Assembly (NCBI RefSeq): GCF_001942625.1
Contig: NZ_MLCL01000016.1
Span: 1-64,000 of the forward strand
From: Mycobacterium syngnathidarum
GTDB taxonomy: Bacteria; Actinomycetota; Actinomycetes; Mycobacteriales; Mycobacteriaceae
DNA: 64,000 nucleotides
Direction: 5' to 3'
Shown here: positions 32,361 through 47,404 of the stretch, piece after piece
How positions within the stretch are numbered: position 1 is the stretch's first letter
How the letters are laid out: each line of letters starts with the position of its first letter
The notes under the pieces: model-generated
The model's database searches: none
Told to the model about the DNA's origin: nothing
The model's input: only the letters and a program-made list of their open reading frames with translations
Made by a program: the position numbers and the translations under genes

Positions 32361-33050
32361 ATGGGCATCTTCACGTTCAACCGAATCACTGTTTCCGCGG
32401 GCCAGTGCGCACTGGAGTACCGCGACGGCACGCTGGGTCGTGTCCTGCCGCCGGGCCGTCACCGCATTGATGTGGCGGCCTCGGTGGTGCGTGTCGAGAT
32501 GCGTGAGCAGGTGCTCACGCTGGCGCCGCAGGAGGTGTTGACCTCCGATGCGGTGACGCTGCGTATCAGCGTGGCACTGCAGTTCAAGGTGAGCGACGCG
32601 GTGGCCTACGTGGAAGCAGCGGCCGATCCGATGGCCGCGGTGTACCTGGCCGCGCAGATCGCACTGCGTGACCTCACCGCCGCGGTGACCGCCGACGAGG
32701 TGATGCAGCGCGGCAACCGTATTGATGCCGACGCGATCGCCGCCGCGGCGCGCACGGCCGGTGCCCGCACCGGCGTCGAGGTGATCGGGGCCTTCGTCAA
32801 GGACGTGATCGTCCCGGCCGAGATCCGCGCCGCGGCGCTGCAGTTGGCGACGGCCAAGGCCACCGGTGCGGCGAAGCTGGAAGCCGCCCGCGCCGAGACC
32901 GCCGCGCTGCGGGCGCTGGCCAATGCCGGCAAGCTGCTGGATGCCCACCCGGCGCTGGCGCAGCTGCAGCTGGTCCAGCGGGTGCCGTACGGGTCGAAGG
33001 TGGTACTCGCAGTGGGTGGTTCGACGGATGTGGCGTCTGACCCGGAGTGA
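32361..33050 (+). CDS. SPFH/slipin (Band 7) domain protein
   Basis: A 229-residue protein starting at ATG 32361 behind AAGGAGG. From residue 1 the SPFH fold is visible (FNRITVSAGQCALEYRDG; REQVLTLAPQEVLTSDAVTLRISVALQFKV; ALRDLTAAVTADEVM), followed by an Ala-rich helix predicted to coil (EAARAETAALRALANAGKLL). Unlike classical slipins it has no hydrophobic N-terminal hairpin, so membrane attachment would need a partner. Members organise membrane complexes or proteases; no NfeD or protease partner is adjacent. Confidence 0.8.
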   Translation: MGIFTFNRITVSAGQCALEYRDGTLGRVLPPGRHRIDVAASVVRVEMREQVLTLAPQEVLTSDAVTLRISVALQFKVSDAVAYVEAAADPMAAVYLAAQIALRDLTAAVTADEVMQRGNRIDADAIAAAARTAGARTGVEVIGAFVKDVIVPAEIRAAALQLATAKATGAAKLEAARAETAALRALANAGKLLDAHPALAQLQLVQRVPYGSKVVLAVGGSTDVASDPE

Positions 33051-33056
33051 TCCGGG

Positions 33057-33815
33057 TCAGGCGTCACGCCTGTTCAGCACCACCGCGGCAGCCACGAACG
33101 CCACCGCGACCCACACCAGGAAATAGACCAGCGAGCCCAACTCACCCCACGGCATGACATACGCCGGGAACAGCCAGTCCACGTGCAGGAACGTGAACAT
33201 GTTGGCGAACGGCAGCCAGGGCCCGGTCTGGGGGCCGGAGTTGGGCATGTTCCCCAGCAACGGCTCGGCCACCAGCGGCCACAGCAGCAGAACCGCCACC
33301 GCACCGGCCGCGAATCGGACCAGCGCACCGACGGCCACGCCGAGCACCGCGGCCAGCGCGGCATACAGGGCGAACCCGCCGGCCACCCGCCAGGTCGCCG
33401 CATTGGCCAGCGACAGTTGCGTTCCGACCACCGGGTTGGCCACCATCCGGGCCACCAGCACCGAGGCCAGCACCATGACCACCGCACACACCGACGAGAA
33501 GGCCGCGCACACCACCGCTTTCGCGGTCAGCACCTGCGTACGGTTCGGCGTGGCCAGGAAGGTGGTGCGGATCAGCCCGCTGCGGTATTCGCCGGTCATT
33601 GTCATCGAGGACAACACCATCAGTACCGGAACCCCGAACACCGCGACGCCGAGCGCGGCCTTGGCGGGAGGCAGCCCGGCGTAGTGATGCGCGCCCATAC
33701 CCTGCATGGCGGCCACGCCCAGGCTGAGTACCGCCACCCCGACCGTGGACCACAGCGGGGAGCGGGTGGTGGACAGTTTGATGCGCTCGGCGTCGAGCGC
33801 GGACAGCGCGCTCAT
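33057..33815 (-). CDS. ABC transporter permease (ABC-2 type)
   Basis: A 252-residue membrane protein with six hydrophobic segments. The N-terminal LDAERIKLSTTRSPLWST and the TGEYRSGLIRTTFLATPNR loop are typical of ABC-2 permeases that pair with a bacitracin/multidrug-type ATPase. Its ATG overlaps the stop of the ATPase gene (ATGA). Likely exports a peptide, lipid or drug; substrate unknown. Confidence 0.85.
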   Translation of the reverse strand: MSALSALDAERIKLSTTRSPLWSTVGVAVLSLGVAAMQGMGAHHYAGLPPAKAALGVAVFGVPVLMVLSSMTMTGEYRSGLIRTTFLATPNRTQVLTAKAVVCAAFSSVCAVVMVLASVLVARMVANPVVGTQLSLANAATWRVAGGFALYAALAAVLGVAVGALVRFAAGAVAVLLLWPLVAEPLLGNMPNSGPQTGPWLPFANMFTFLHVDWLFPAYVMPWGELGSLVYFLVWVAVAFVAAAVVLNRRDA

Positions 33816-34756
33816 CGTGCTTCTCGGTTCTTCGCGCGAGCGCTCATCACAGCGCCAGCCCGGTAGTCGACCGCGTCGTCGGTGAGTTTCAGATATGCCT
33901 CCTCCAGCGAGGCCTGCCGCTGGCTCAACTCGTGCAGGGTGACGGCGTTGCGCGCGGCCAGGTCGCCGATCACCTCGATGGCTGCGCCGTGCACTGCCAG
34001 CGCGTCGCCGTCGGCGGTGGCCTCCACCTCGAAACCGGCGTCGGTGAGAACCTCGCGCAAAGACTCCAGTTGCGGGCTACGTACCCGCACGGTGTCGGCG
34101 GACGTACCGCTGACGAACTCGTTCACGGTGGTCGAGGCGATCAGCTTGCCCTGCCCGATCACCACCAGTCGATCGGCGGTGTTGGCCATCTCGGCCAGCA
34201 GGTGGCTGGACACGAACACTGTCCGGCCCTCGGCGGCCAGGCTGCGGATGAGGGTGCGCACCCAATGGATGCCCTCGGGGTCGAGCCCATTGACCGGTTC
34301 GTCGAACAGCAGCACCGGCGGATCGCCCAGCAGTGCGGCGGCGATGCCGAGGCGCTGACTCATGCCCAGCGACAGCGTGCCGGCACTGCGGTCGGCAGCC
34401 GAGGTCAGCCCGACCATCTCCAGCACCTCGTCCACCCGGGCCGACGGGATCCGGTTGGCGGCCGCGATCCAGCGCAGGTGGTTGCGGGCCGAGCGGTTCG
34501 GATGGGCCTGCCGCGCATCGAGCAGGGCGCCCACCGATCGCAACGGATCGTGCAGTTCGCGGTATCGCTTGCCGTCGATGGTCGCGGTCCCGGCGCTGGG
34601 ATGGTCGAGCCCGAGGACCAACCGCATCGTGGTGGTCTTCCCCGCGCCGTTGGGCCCCAGGAATCCGGTCACCACGCCCGGTTCGACGGTGAACGTCAGA
34701 TCGTCGACAGCTCGGTGGGATCCATAGAGTTTTGTCAGCCCCGTGAGTTCGATCAT
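33812..34756 (-). CDS. ABC transporter ATP-binding protein
   Basis: A 314-residue ATPase: Walker A GPNGAGKTT near residue 38, signature LSLGMSQRL, Walker B VLLFDEPVNGLDPEG and the His switch SSHLLAEM. A C-terminal extension of about 90 residues is common in the DrrA/CcmA-like exporters. MIELTGLTKLYG (ATG 34756) is the conventional start; ATG 34765 and 34768 are in frame. Forms an exporter with the following permease. It follows thiG on the same strand after 64 bp and may be partly cotranscribed. Confidence 0.9.
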   Translation of the reverse strand: MIELTGLTKLYGSHRAVDDLTFTVEPGVVTGFLGPNGAGKTTTMRLVLGLDHPSAGTATIDGKRYRELHDPLRSVGALLDARQAHPNRSARNHLRWIAAANRIPSARVDEVLEMVGLTSAADRSAGTLSLGMSQRLGIAAALLGDPPVLLFDEPVNGLDPEGIHWVRTLIRSLAAEGRTVFVSSHLLAEMANTADRLVVIGQGKLIASTTVNEFVSGTSADTVRVRSPQLESLREVLTDAGFEVEATADGDALAVHGAAIEVIGDLAARNAVTLHELSQRQASLEEAYLKLTDDAVDYRAGAVMSARAKNREAR

Positions 34757-34820
34757 CACCGCCATCATTGCAGGCGGTGCCGTTCTGACTGCTCAGGTTC
34801 AGTTCAACCGACCATTCCCG

Positions 34821-35792
<972 letters not shown>

Positions 35793-35796
<4 letters not shown>

Positions 35797-36812
35797 TTCG
35801 CTCCCACGCTCACCTCGAGTTCAGCCGCGATCCGCTCAGCGGTCCACGGCGCCAACAGAAATCCGTTCCGGCCGTGTCCCACGGCCACCAGGGTGCGCTC
35901 GTCGACCCGTTCGACCACCGGCAGCCCGTCGGGTGTCATGGGACGCAGCCCCGCCGCGGTCTCGGCAAGTTCGTACTCACCCAGGGCCGGCATCACCGCG
36001 CAGGCGTCCTCAAGCAGGTCACGCACCCCGCTGACCACCGGCGCGGTGTCGCGGCCGTGCTCGTACTGGGTGGCACCGACCACCACACCGTCGGCGCGCG
36101 GCACCAGGTATACCGGACGGCCGTGCACGCGGGCCCGCACCACCCGCTGCGGCACCGGCATACAGCCCTTGCGCCACCGCAGCCGCAGCACCTCGCCCTT
36201 GACCGGACGCACCGGAAGGCCTGCCACGAGCTTGGGCGCGTCGATCCCGTTGGCGACGACGAGCACGTCGGCGTCTCGCACGTCGGCGAGGTCCTCGACC
36301 GGCCCGGCCCACCGCACCGCCAGCTGTTCGCAGCGCGCGGCCAGTCCGTCGACCACGGCACGGTTGTCCACGGCGAGTTCGGTGGAGGCCCGGAATCCGT
36401 GCCGGATGCCTTGGGCCAGTAGAGGTTCCACATCGCGGGCCGCGGTGGTCAACTCGACCGGCTGTCCCTGGGCGGACAGCCATTCGGCGACGGTGTGCAG
36501 GTCGGCGACATCGGCCCGGTCCACGGCGACCACCAGTGACTCCCGTGCGGTGACCACCTCGGGCGCCAGCCCGTCGAGGAACCCCGAGTGCCACAGCTTG
36601 AGCGACTCCAGGCCGATCTGCAGCATCTGCTCCTCGCCCGGCCAGCCTTCGCTGTGCGGGGCCAGCATGCCACCGGCCACCCACGACGCGCCGCGTTCCG
36701 TGCTGCAGTGCAGCCGCACACTCCAGCCGTCCAGCGCGGCCCGGCGCGCGACCGACAGCCCGATCACACCGCCGCCGATGACAGCGAGTGTTCCGGCTCC
36801 TCCTTTTGCCAT
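35793..36812 (-). CDS. thiO: Glycine oxidase ThiO
   Basis: A 339-residue FAD-dependent amine oxidase giving dehydroglycine for thiazole synthesis. Dinucleotide motif [21 protein letters not shown] from residue 9; the substrate-domain and C-terminal [15 protein letters not shown] and [14 protein letters not shown] (second FAD contact) are clear. ATG 36812 lies 6 bases from a GGGAG ribosome site that is part of the TPP riboswitch, so this gene is the direct target of thiamine repression. Confidence 0.95.
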
Positions 36813-36817
36813 ACTCC

Positions 36818-36907
36818 GCTCCCTACGCCGGCATGACCCGGATCAGGTGTGACGGTAAGGGCCGGTCCGGATGCCCACTCTCAGCCCCTCGTCCCAGGGA
36901 CTCCCGT
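36818..36907 (-). promoter_or_regulatory. TPP riboswitch (THI element) upstream of thiO
   Basis: On the minus strand the segment contains the conserved THI pieces in order: a GGGAGTCCC stem start, GGGGCTGAGAGT, ACACCTGATCCGGGTCATGCC and GGCGTAGGGAGC. The last piece, complement of 36818-36826, is the 3' side of helix P1 and includes GGGAG, which is also the thiO ribosome site 6 bases before the ATG. Ligand binding should therefore block translation directly. Thiamine pyrophosphate is the ligand in this class. Confidence 0.93.
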
Positions 36908-36952
36908 ATTGCCAGTCCAGGGTACTCGGGCGGTACCGGCTACCGTCGCGGT

Positions 36953-37624
36953 GTGGAATCACCCGTCGACCGTCTGCAGCGCGCCACCCTGTACCTGTGC
37001 ACCGACGCCCGCCGTGAGCGGGGTGACCTGGCCGAATTCGCCGACGCCGCGCTGGCCGGCGGGGTCGATCTGATCCAGCTGCGCGACAAGGGCTCGGCCG
37101 GGGAGAAGCAGTTCGGACCGTTGGAGGCGCGTCTGGAGCTCGAGGCACTCGAAGTACTGGCCGACGCGGCGCGCCGGCACGGCGCCTTGCTGGCGGTCAA
37201 CGATCGCGCCGACATCGCCCTGGCGGCCGGGGCCGATGTCCTGCATCTCGGTCAGGATGATCTGCCGCTGGACGTCGCCCGCGGCATCGTCGGAAAGCGC
37301 CCGGTGATCGGCCGCTCCACCCACGACACAGCGCAGGCCGCGGCCGCGGTCGATGAAGCAGTGGACTACTTCTGCGTCGGGCCGTGCTGGCCGACTCCGA
37401 CCAAACCGGGACGCTCCGCGCCGGGCCTGGACCTGGTGCGCTCGACGGCTGCGCGGCAACCGGCCAAGCCGTGGTTCGCCATCGGCGGGATCGATCATCA
37501 GCGGCTACCCGAGGTGCTCGCAGCGGGAGCCCGGCGCATCGTGGTGGTGCGCGCGATCACCGCGGCCGAAGACCCTCGGGCGGCTGCCGAAGAACTGAAG
37601 GACGTGCTCGGTAGGGCTTATTGA
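36953..37624 (+). CDS. thiE: Thiamine-phosphate synthase ThiE
   Basis: A 223-residue TIM barrel joining HMP-pyrophosphate and thiazole phosphate. Motifs: [14 protein letters not shown], the Mg/pyrophosphate site [57 protein letters not shown] and the GGID loop. GTG 36953 was chosen as the first start just before homology. It is divergent from thiO; the riboswitch acts only on the minus strand. It converges on mutT3 with a 7-bp overlap. Confidence 0.94.
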   Translation: MESPVDRLQRATLYLCTDARRERGDLAEFADAALAGGVDLIQLRDKGSAGEKQFGPLEARLELEALEVLADAARRHGALLAVNDRADIALAAGADVLHLGQDDLPLDVARGIVGKRPVIGRSTHDTAQAAAAVDEAVDYFCVGPCWPTPTKPGRSAPGLDLVRSTAARQPAKPWFAIGGIDHQRLPEVLAAGARRIVVVRAITAAEDPRAAAEELKDVLGRAY

Positions 37625-38166
37625 TGCCGGTTGCGCTCCAGCGGCAGCGACGCCGTCACCACCCGCAGCTGCGCCCAGCTCGCGGCGAAGCCGGGATGCA
37701 GCGGCAATTCGGCGACCTCGTCCTCGGCCACCCAGCGCAACTCGGAGCTCTCCCGGTTCGGGATCGTGGCCAGCGGTTCAGGCACGTCGGCGATCACGGT
37801 GGTGTAGGACCAGTGCGTGCCGCCGATGCCGGCCACCTCGGCAGTCACCACGGTGGTCCGTACGGTGAGCTGCTCGGCCGTCACCCCGGCCTCCTCGTTG
37901 GCTTCCCGGACCGCGGCCTGCTCGGCGGTCTCGTGACTGTCGCGGGCACCGCCCGGCAACGCCCACGTGCCGCCCTGATGGCTCCACGGCGCCCGGTGTT
38001 GCAACAGCACCGCCGCCGCTGCGCCGGGCCACGGCGCCCGCAGCAACAGACCCGCCGCACCGTGACGCCCCCAATAGCGGGCGCCGTTGTCGGAGAACAC
38101 CCAGCCGTCACCGTCGCCGCGCACCCGTACAGGATAAGGAACGGCGCCAGTTTCGGTGCGGCCCAA
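37618..38166 (-). CDS. mutT3: Nudix hydrolase MutT3
   Basis: A 182-residue Nudix protein. The Nudix box GX5EX7REUXEEXGU is complete ([24 protein letters not shown], given here in two parts: [12 protein letters not shown] and [12 protein letters not shown]). Overall it follows M. tuberculosis Rv0413 in sequence and in position beside thiE and glnX. MutT-type enzymes hydrolyse oxidised or excess nucleoside triphosphates. The start may be ATG 38166 or an internal GTG near [10 protein letters not shown]. Confidence 0.9.
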   Translation of the reverse strand: MGRTETGAVPYPVRVRGDGDGWVFSDNGARYWGRHGAAGLLLRAPWPGAAAAVLLQHRAPWSHQGGTWALPGGARDSHETAEQAAVREANEEAGVTAEQLTVRTTVVTAEVAGIGGTHWSYTTVIADVPEPLATIPNRESSELRWVAEDEVAELPLHPGFAASWAQLRVVTASLPLERNRHQ

Positions 38167-38194
38167 TTTCTCCGCGAGCCTAAGCGCAGCCCTC

Positions 38195-38212
38195 TTAGAA
38201 TTTTTTTATAGT
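38195..38212 (+). promoter_or_regulatory. AT-rich promoter candidate for glnX-glnH-pknG
   Basis: CTTAGAATTTTTTTATAGT is a strikingly AT-rich patch in an otherwise GC-rich region, within the 93-bp gap between mutT3 and glnX. TATAGT (38207-38212) could serve as a -10 box about 48 bp before GTG 38260. No clear -35 element was identified. Confidence 0.4.
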
Positions 38213-38259
38213 GGTGGCACGCCCCGATTGCACCGAAACTAAATGAGGTCCGTGCGCAG

Positions 38260-39575
38260 GTGACTGTGGAGTTGGCACATCCCTCGACCGAACCACTCGC
38301 GTCCCGGTCGCCGACTACTCCTGCCCACCCACGCTGGTGGTTTCTGTGGACCACTCCCGGGCGCATCCTGACGATCGGGCTCGTGTTGTCCGCACTCGTA
38401 CTCGCCAGCGCATTCGCGACGTCCACCACCATCAACGACCGCCAGCAGGCGTTGACCACGGTGCTCGACCACACCGAGCCGCTGGCGTTCGCGGCCGGCC
38501 AGCTCTACACCACGCTGTCGGTGGCCGACGCCGCCGCGGCCACCGCCTTCATCGCCGGTGCCGAACCCCGCGATGTGCGGCAGCGCTACGAACAGGCGAT
38601 CACCGACGCCTCGGTGGCGGTGACGCGGGCATCGAGCGGGCTGACCGACGAGACGCTGGTGCAACTGCTCGGCCGGATCAACGCGCGGCTGGCCGTCTAC
38701 ACCGGCCTGGTCGAGACCGCCCGCACCAACAACCGGGCGGGCAACCCGGTCGGTTCGTCGTACCTGTCGGAGGCCTCGGCGCTGATGCAGTCGCAGATCC
38801 TGCCCGACGCGCAACGGCTCTACGAGGAGACCTCCGCCCGGGTGGACGCCGAGACGACGGCCTCCACCCGGATCCCGGCCCCGGTCATGCTGGTGGTGTT
38901 GGCGACGCTGATGTTCGGGGTGTTCGCCAATCGCTGGCTGGCGCGCCGGACCAGGCGGCGGGTCAACATCGGTTTCGTGGCGGGCGGGATGGCCGTGCTG
39001 ATCATGTTGATCTGGGTGACCACCGCGCTGGTGATCTCGACTTCGGACAGCCGCAGCGCCAAGGACACCGCCGCCGAATCCCTCAAGACGGTGACGAACC
39101 TGGCCATCACCGCCCAGCAGGCCCGGGCCGACGAGACGCTGGCCCTGATCCGGCGCGGCGATGAAAACCTGCGCAAGCAGTCCTACTACCAGCGCATCGA
39201 GGCGATGCAGCAACAGCTCGCGCGGTATCTGGCCCGCGACACCGGTATCGACAAGAGCGATCTGACCGGTGCCGAACAACTGCTCACCAAGTGGCGCACG
39301 GCCGATGACCGGATCAACGCCTATATAGCGGTGGGCAACTATCAGGCCGCGACGCAGGTGGCCTTGGGCACCGGCGAGGATGATTCCACGCCGGCCTTCG
39401 ACAAGCTCGACGACGCATTGTCCAAGGGCATCCAGGAGAGCCGCAGTCAGTTGCGCAACGACATCGCCAATGCCCGCCGGGTGCTGTCCGGTGCCACGGT
39501 GGGTGCTGCCCTGCTCAGTGTGGCCGCCGCGCTGGCGGTGGCCCTGGGCCTGTGGCCTCGACTCAGCGAGTACAG

Positions 39576-39579
<4 letters not shown>
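38260..39579 (+). CDS. glnX: Membrane sensor protein GlnX
   Basis: A 439-residue membrane protein with four hydrophobic segments (about residues 28-52, 205-222, 238-262 and 410-432) separated by two helical extracytoplasmic domains, each around 150 residues. This layout and its place before glnH and pknG match Rv0412c, reported to work with GlnH in sensing amino donor amino acids (aspartate, glutamate) and signalling to PknG. GTG 38260; the stop overlaps the glnH start. Confidence 0.88.
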
Positions 39580-43944
<4,365 letters not shown>

Positions 43945-43948
<4 letters not shown>

Positions 43949-46050
43949 GAGTCTTTGGCGCTCCTCACGTCCGCGGGCTGCCCCTGCGCCTGAATCGCCG
44001 TGATCGCCACGGTGTTGACGATGTCCTCGACGAGCGCCCCGCGGGACAGGTCGTTGACCGGCTTGTTGAGCCCCTGCAGCACCGGGCCGATGGCGATCGC
44101 ACCGGCACTTCGCTGCACGGCCTTGTAGGTGTTGTTGCCGGTGTTGAGATCGGGGAAGATCAGCACGGTGGCCCGTCCCGCCACCGCCGAATCCGGCATC
44201 TTGGTCAGCGCCACCGAGGGCTCCACTGCCGCGTCGTACTGGATCGGGCCCTCGACCAACAGGTCCGGTTCCCGCTGACGGACCAATTCGGTCGCGGCCC
44301 TGACCTTGTCGACATCGGCGCCGGTACCCGAGGTGCCCGTCGAGTAGGACAGCATGGCCACGCGCGGATCGATGCCGAACTGGGCGGCGGTGCGGGCCGA
44401 GGAGATCGCGATGTCGGCGAGTTGCTCGGAGGTCGGGTCGGGCACGATCGCGCAGTCGCCATAGGCCAGCACCCGGTCGGCCAGGCACATCAGGAAGATG
44501 CTGGACACCGTGGAGATCCCGGGCGCGGTGCGGATGATCTCGAAGGCCGGACGCACGGTGTGCGCCGTGGTGTGTGCCGCACCCGAAACCATGCCGTCGA
44601 CCATCTGGTTGTGCACCAACATCGTGCCGAAGTACGACACGTCGTGGATGATCTCGCGGGCCTGCTCGACCGTCACGCCCTTCTTGCGGCGCAACTCGGC
44701 GTACTGCTCGGCGAACTGGTCGCACAACTGGCTGGTGCGCGGGTCCAGGACCGCCGCCGCGTCGAGGTCCACACCGAGTTCAGCTGCCCGGGAGCGGATC
44801 TGGCTCTCCTCACCGAGGATCGTCAGCTCGGCGACCCCGTGTTGCAGCAGCCGGCCGGCGGCTTTGAGGATGCGGTCGTCGGTACCTTCGGGCAGCACGA
44901 TGCGCTTGCGGTCCGAACGGGCCTGGTCGAGCAGTTTGTAGGTGAACATCTGCGGGGTGGTGACCGCGGGGATCGGGATGCTCAGCTGATCGAGCAGGTC
45001 GTTGACGTCGACGTGTTTGTCCATCAGTGCCAGCGCGGTGTCGATCTTGCGCTGCGATTTCGCCGTGACCCGACCGCGCGCCCCGGCGACCCGGCTTGCG
45101 GTCTCGAAGGTTCCGTACTCGGTGGCCACGATCGGCAGCCGCTGCCCCAGCCCCTCGACCAGCGAAGCAATGGCCGGATGCAGCGCCAGACCGCCGTTGA
45201 GGATGATGCACGACAGCGACGGAAAGCCTTCTGCGGCATGGGCACTCACCAGGGCCAGCACCACGTCCGAACGGTCGCCCGGGGTCACCACCGCGACTCC
45301 CTCGGTGAGCCGCTCCAGGCAGTGCTCGGCGGTCATGCCGGCCACCATCACGCCCATCGCCTCACGCGAGAGCAGCTCGGGATCCCCGGCGATCACCGTG
45401 CCGTCGACCGCCACCTGCAGTTCGGCCACCGACGGTGCCACCAGCACCGGCTCCTCGGGCAGCACATAGGCGGGCGGGCCGAGCGGTTTGAGGGCCGCGG
45501 CCACCGCGTCGAGCTGCGCCGGGTCGCACCGGTTGGCCACCACCGCCGCGGCATGCGCATGCTGGTGGTTCAGTTCGGCCAGGCACACCTCCACCACGTG
45601 GGCGACCTCACCGGGCGTGCGGTCGGCGGCCTTGACCGCGAGCACCACCGGTGCACCCAGGTTGACCGCGATGCGGGCGTTCATGCTCAGCTCGCTGGGC
45701 GTGGCGACGTCGGTGTAGTCGCTGCCCACGATCAACACGGCGTCGCACTTCTCGGCCACGCGGTGGAACCGGTCGACGATCTCGGCGATGGCGACGTCGG
45801 GATCCTCGTGCACCTGCTGGTAGCTGACCCCGACACAGTCGTCGTAGCTCAGCCCCGCGGTGGTCCCGGCCAGCAGCAATTCGAGGATGTAGTCGCGGTC
45901 CTCACCGAGGCGCGTGATGGGGCGGAACACCCCCACCCTGGGCACGGTCGCGGCCAACCGGTGCAGAATGCCCAGCGCAATGGTGGATTTACCGGTGTCC
46001 CCTTCGGGTGAAGCTACGTAGATCGCGGTCGCGATGTTTCCATCCGGCAC
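43945..46050 (-). CDS. pta: Phosphate acetyltransferase Pta (long form)
   Basis: A 701-residue three-domain enzyme: an N-terminal P-loop BioD-like domain ([16 protein letters not shown]), a central DRTGG domain, and the C-terminal PTA/PTB catalytic domain starting near residue 380 ([58 protein letters not shown]). It converts acetyl-CoA and acetyl phosphate. GTG 46050 gives the conserved [13 protein letters not shown] start. Transcribed with ackA (ATGA overlap). Confidence 0.94.
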
Positions 46051-46069
46051 CGCTCCAGCATTCCCTAGG

Positions 46070-47389
46070 TCAGCCCAGCGCCGCCACCGCCCCCGCAAAT
46101 TCCGTGCAGAACCAGTCCACGTCGCTCATCGAGAACACCAACGGCGGGCGCACCTTGAGGACGTTGCCGTCGGCCCCGCACACCGAGATCAGCACCTTGC
46201 GGTCCCGCATCGCATTGACCAGGTCGTGGGCGCCGGCGCGGTCGGGGGCCTTGAGGTCGGGGTCGGTGACCATCTCGACGCCGACGTACAGCCCGACACC
46301 GCGCACATCGCCGATGCGTGGGGTCTCGGTGGCGATCCGGCTGAGCTCGTCGCGCAGCGCGGTCCCGACCCGCCCCGCGTTGGCCATCAGGTCCTCGTCC
46401 TCGATGACGTCGAGCACCGCGCCCGCGGCAGCCATCGACACCGGATTGCCGCCGAAGGTGTTGAAATACGGCACCTCACGGGCGAACGTCTCAAGTACCT
46501 CGCTGCGGGCCGCCATCGCCGCCACCGGTAGCCCGTTGGCCATCGGTTTGCCCATGGTGATCAGATCCGGCACGACGCCATGGCGGGTGAAGCCCCACAT
46601 CGCCTCCCCGGTGCGGCCGAACCCGGGTTGCACCTCGTCGGCGATGAACACCCCACCTGCCGCCCGCACCGCCGCCACCGCCGGCGCCAGCACCGCGGGG
46701 TCCGGGTAGATGCCGTCGGAGGAGAAGAACGTGTCGACGATCAGGCAGTTCATCCCGTGCCCGGCCGCTTTCAGGTCAGCGACAGCGGATTCCACGCCGG
46801 CCAGGAACCGGGCGGCCACGTCCTGGCCCGAACGGTAACTGTCCGGTGCGGCCACCACACGCACATGAGGACCGATGGCGGTGGCACCCCCGATCGACGG
46901 TGAAATCGCCGTCACCGCTTCGGTATTGCCGTGGTAGGCGTCGCAGGTGACGATCACACCGCGGGCGCCGGTATACATCTGGGCCACCCGCAGCGCCAGA
47001 TCGTTGGCCTCCGAGCCGGTGCAGGCGTACATCACCTGATCGACCTCGGCGGGCAACGTATCCAACAACCGCTGCGAGTAAGCCACGATGCCGTCGTGCA
47101 GGTACCGGGTGTGGGTGTTGAGCGTCTCGGCCTGCCGGGTGATCGCGGCCACCACCCGCGGATGGCAATGGCCGACGCTGACGACGTTGTTGTACGCGTC
47201 GAGATACCGTTCACCGTCCGCGTCGAACAGGTGGCTGCCGCTGCCGCGGACCAGGTGCACCGGCCGTTCGTAGAACAGCCGGTACGCCGGGCCGAGTAGG
47301 TGGGCGCGGGCTTCGATCAGCCGCTCGGTGTCAGGGTCGGTTGCCAGACCGGTGTAACTGTTGGAGTCCATGATGTTCGAGAACCCCAT
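46070..47389 (-). CDS. Class III aminotransferase (AGXT2/GABA type)
   Basis: A 439-residue PLP enzyme: YACTGSEANDLALRVAQ (cofactor phosphate site), DAYHGNTEAV, FIADEVQPGFGRTG with the PLP-pyridine Asp, and the Schiff-base Lys in LITMGKPMANGLP. The subgroup includes alanine-glyoxylate, ethanolamine-phosphate-lyase-like and omega-amino acid transaminases. It follows an APC permease in the same direction after 15 bp, so import and deamination of one amine or amino acid is likely, controlled by the divergent GntR protein. ATG 47371 is an alternative start. Confidence 0.87.
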   Translation of the reverse strand: MGFSNIMDSNSYTGLATDPDTERLIEARAHLLGPAYRLFYERPVHLVRGSGSHLFDADGERYLDAYNNVVSVGHCHPRVVAAITRQAETLNTHTRYLHDGIVAYSQRLLDTLPAEVDQVMYACTGSEANDLALRVAQMYTGARGVIVTCDAYHGNTEAVTAISPSIGGATAIGPHVRVVAAPDSYRSGQDVAARFLAGVESAVADLKAAGHGMNCLIVDTFFSSDGIYPDPAVLAPAVAAVRAAGGVFIADEVQPGFGRTGEAMWGFTRHGVVPDLITMGKPMANGLPVAAMAARSEVLETFAREVPYFNTFGGNPVSMAAAGAVLDVIEDEDLMANAGRVGTALRDELSRIATETPRIGDVRGVGLYVGVEMVTDPDLKAPDRAGAHDLVNAMRDRKVLISVCGADGNVLKVRPPLVFSMSDVDWFCTEFAGAVAALG

Positions 47390-47404
47390 GCCCGCGCCCC
47401 CCGT

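Noticed and set aside
38200..38208. T-run as intrinsic terminator
   Set aside because: No GC-rich stem precedes it on the plus strand; its position fits a glnX promoter better.
44422..46011. Long plus-strand open frame opposite pta
   Set aside because: It mirrors codon structure of pta and encodes a His/Arg/Gly-rich sequence without any domain.
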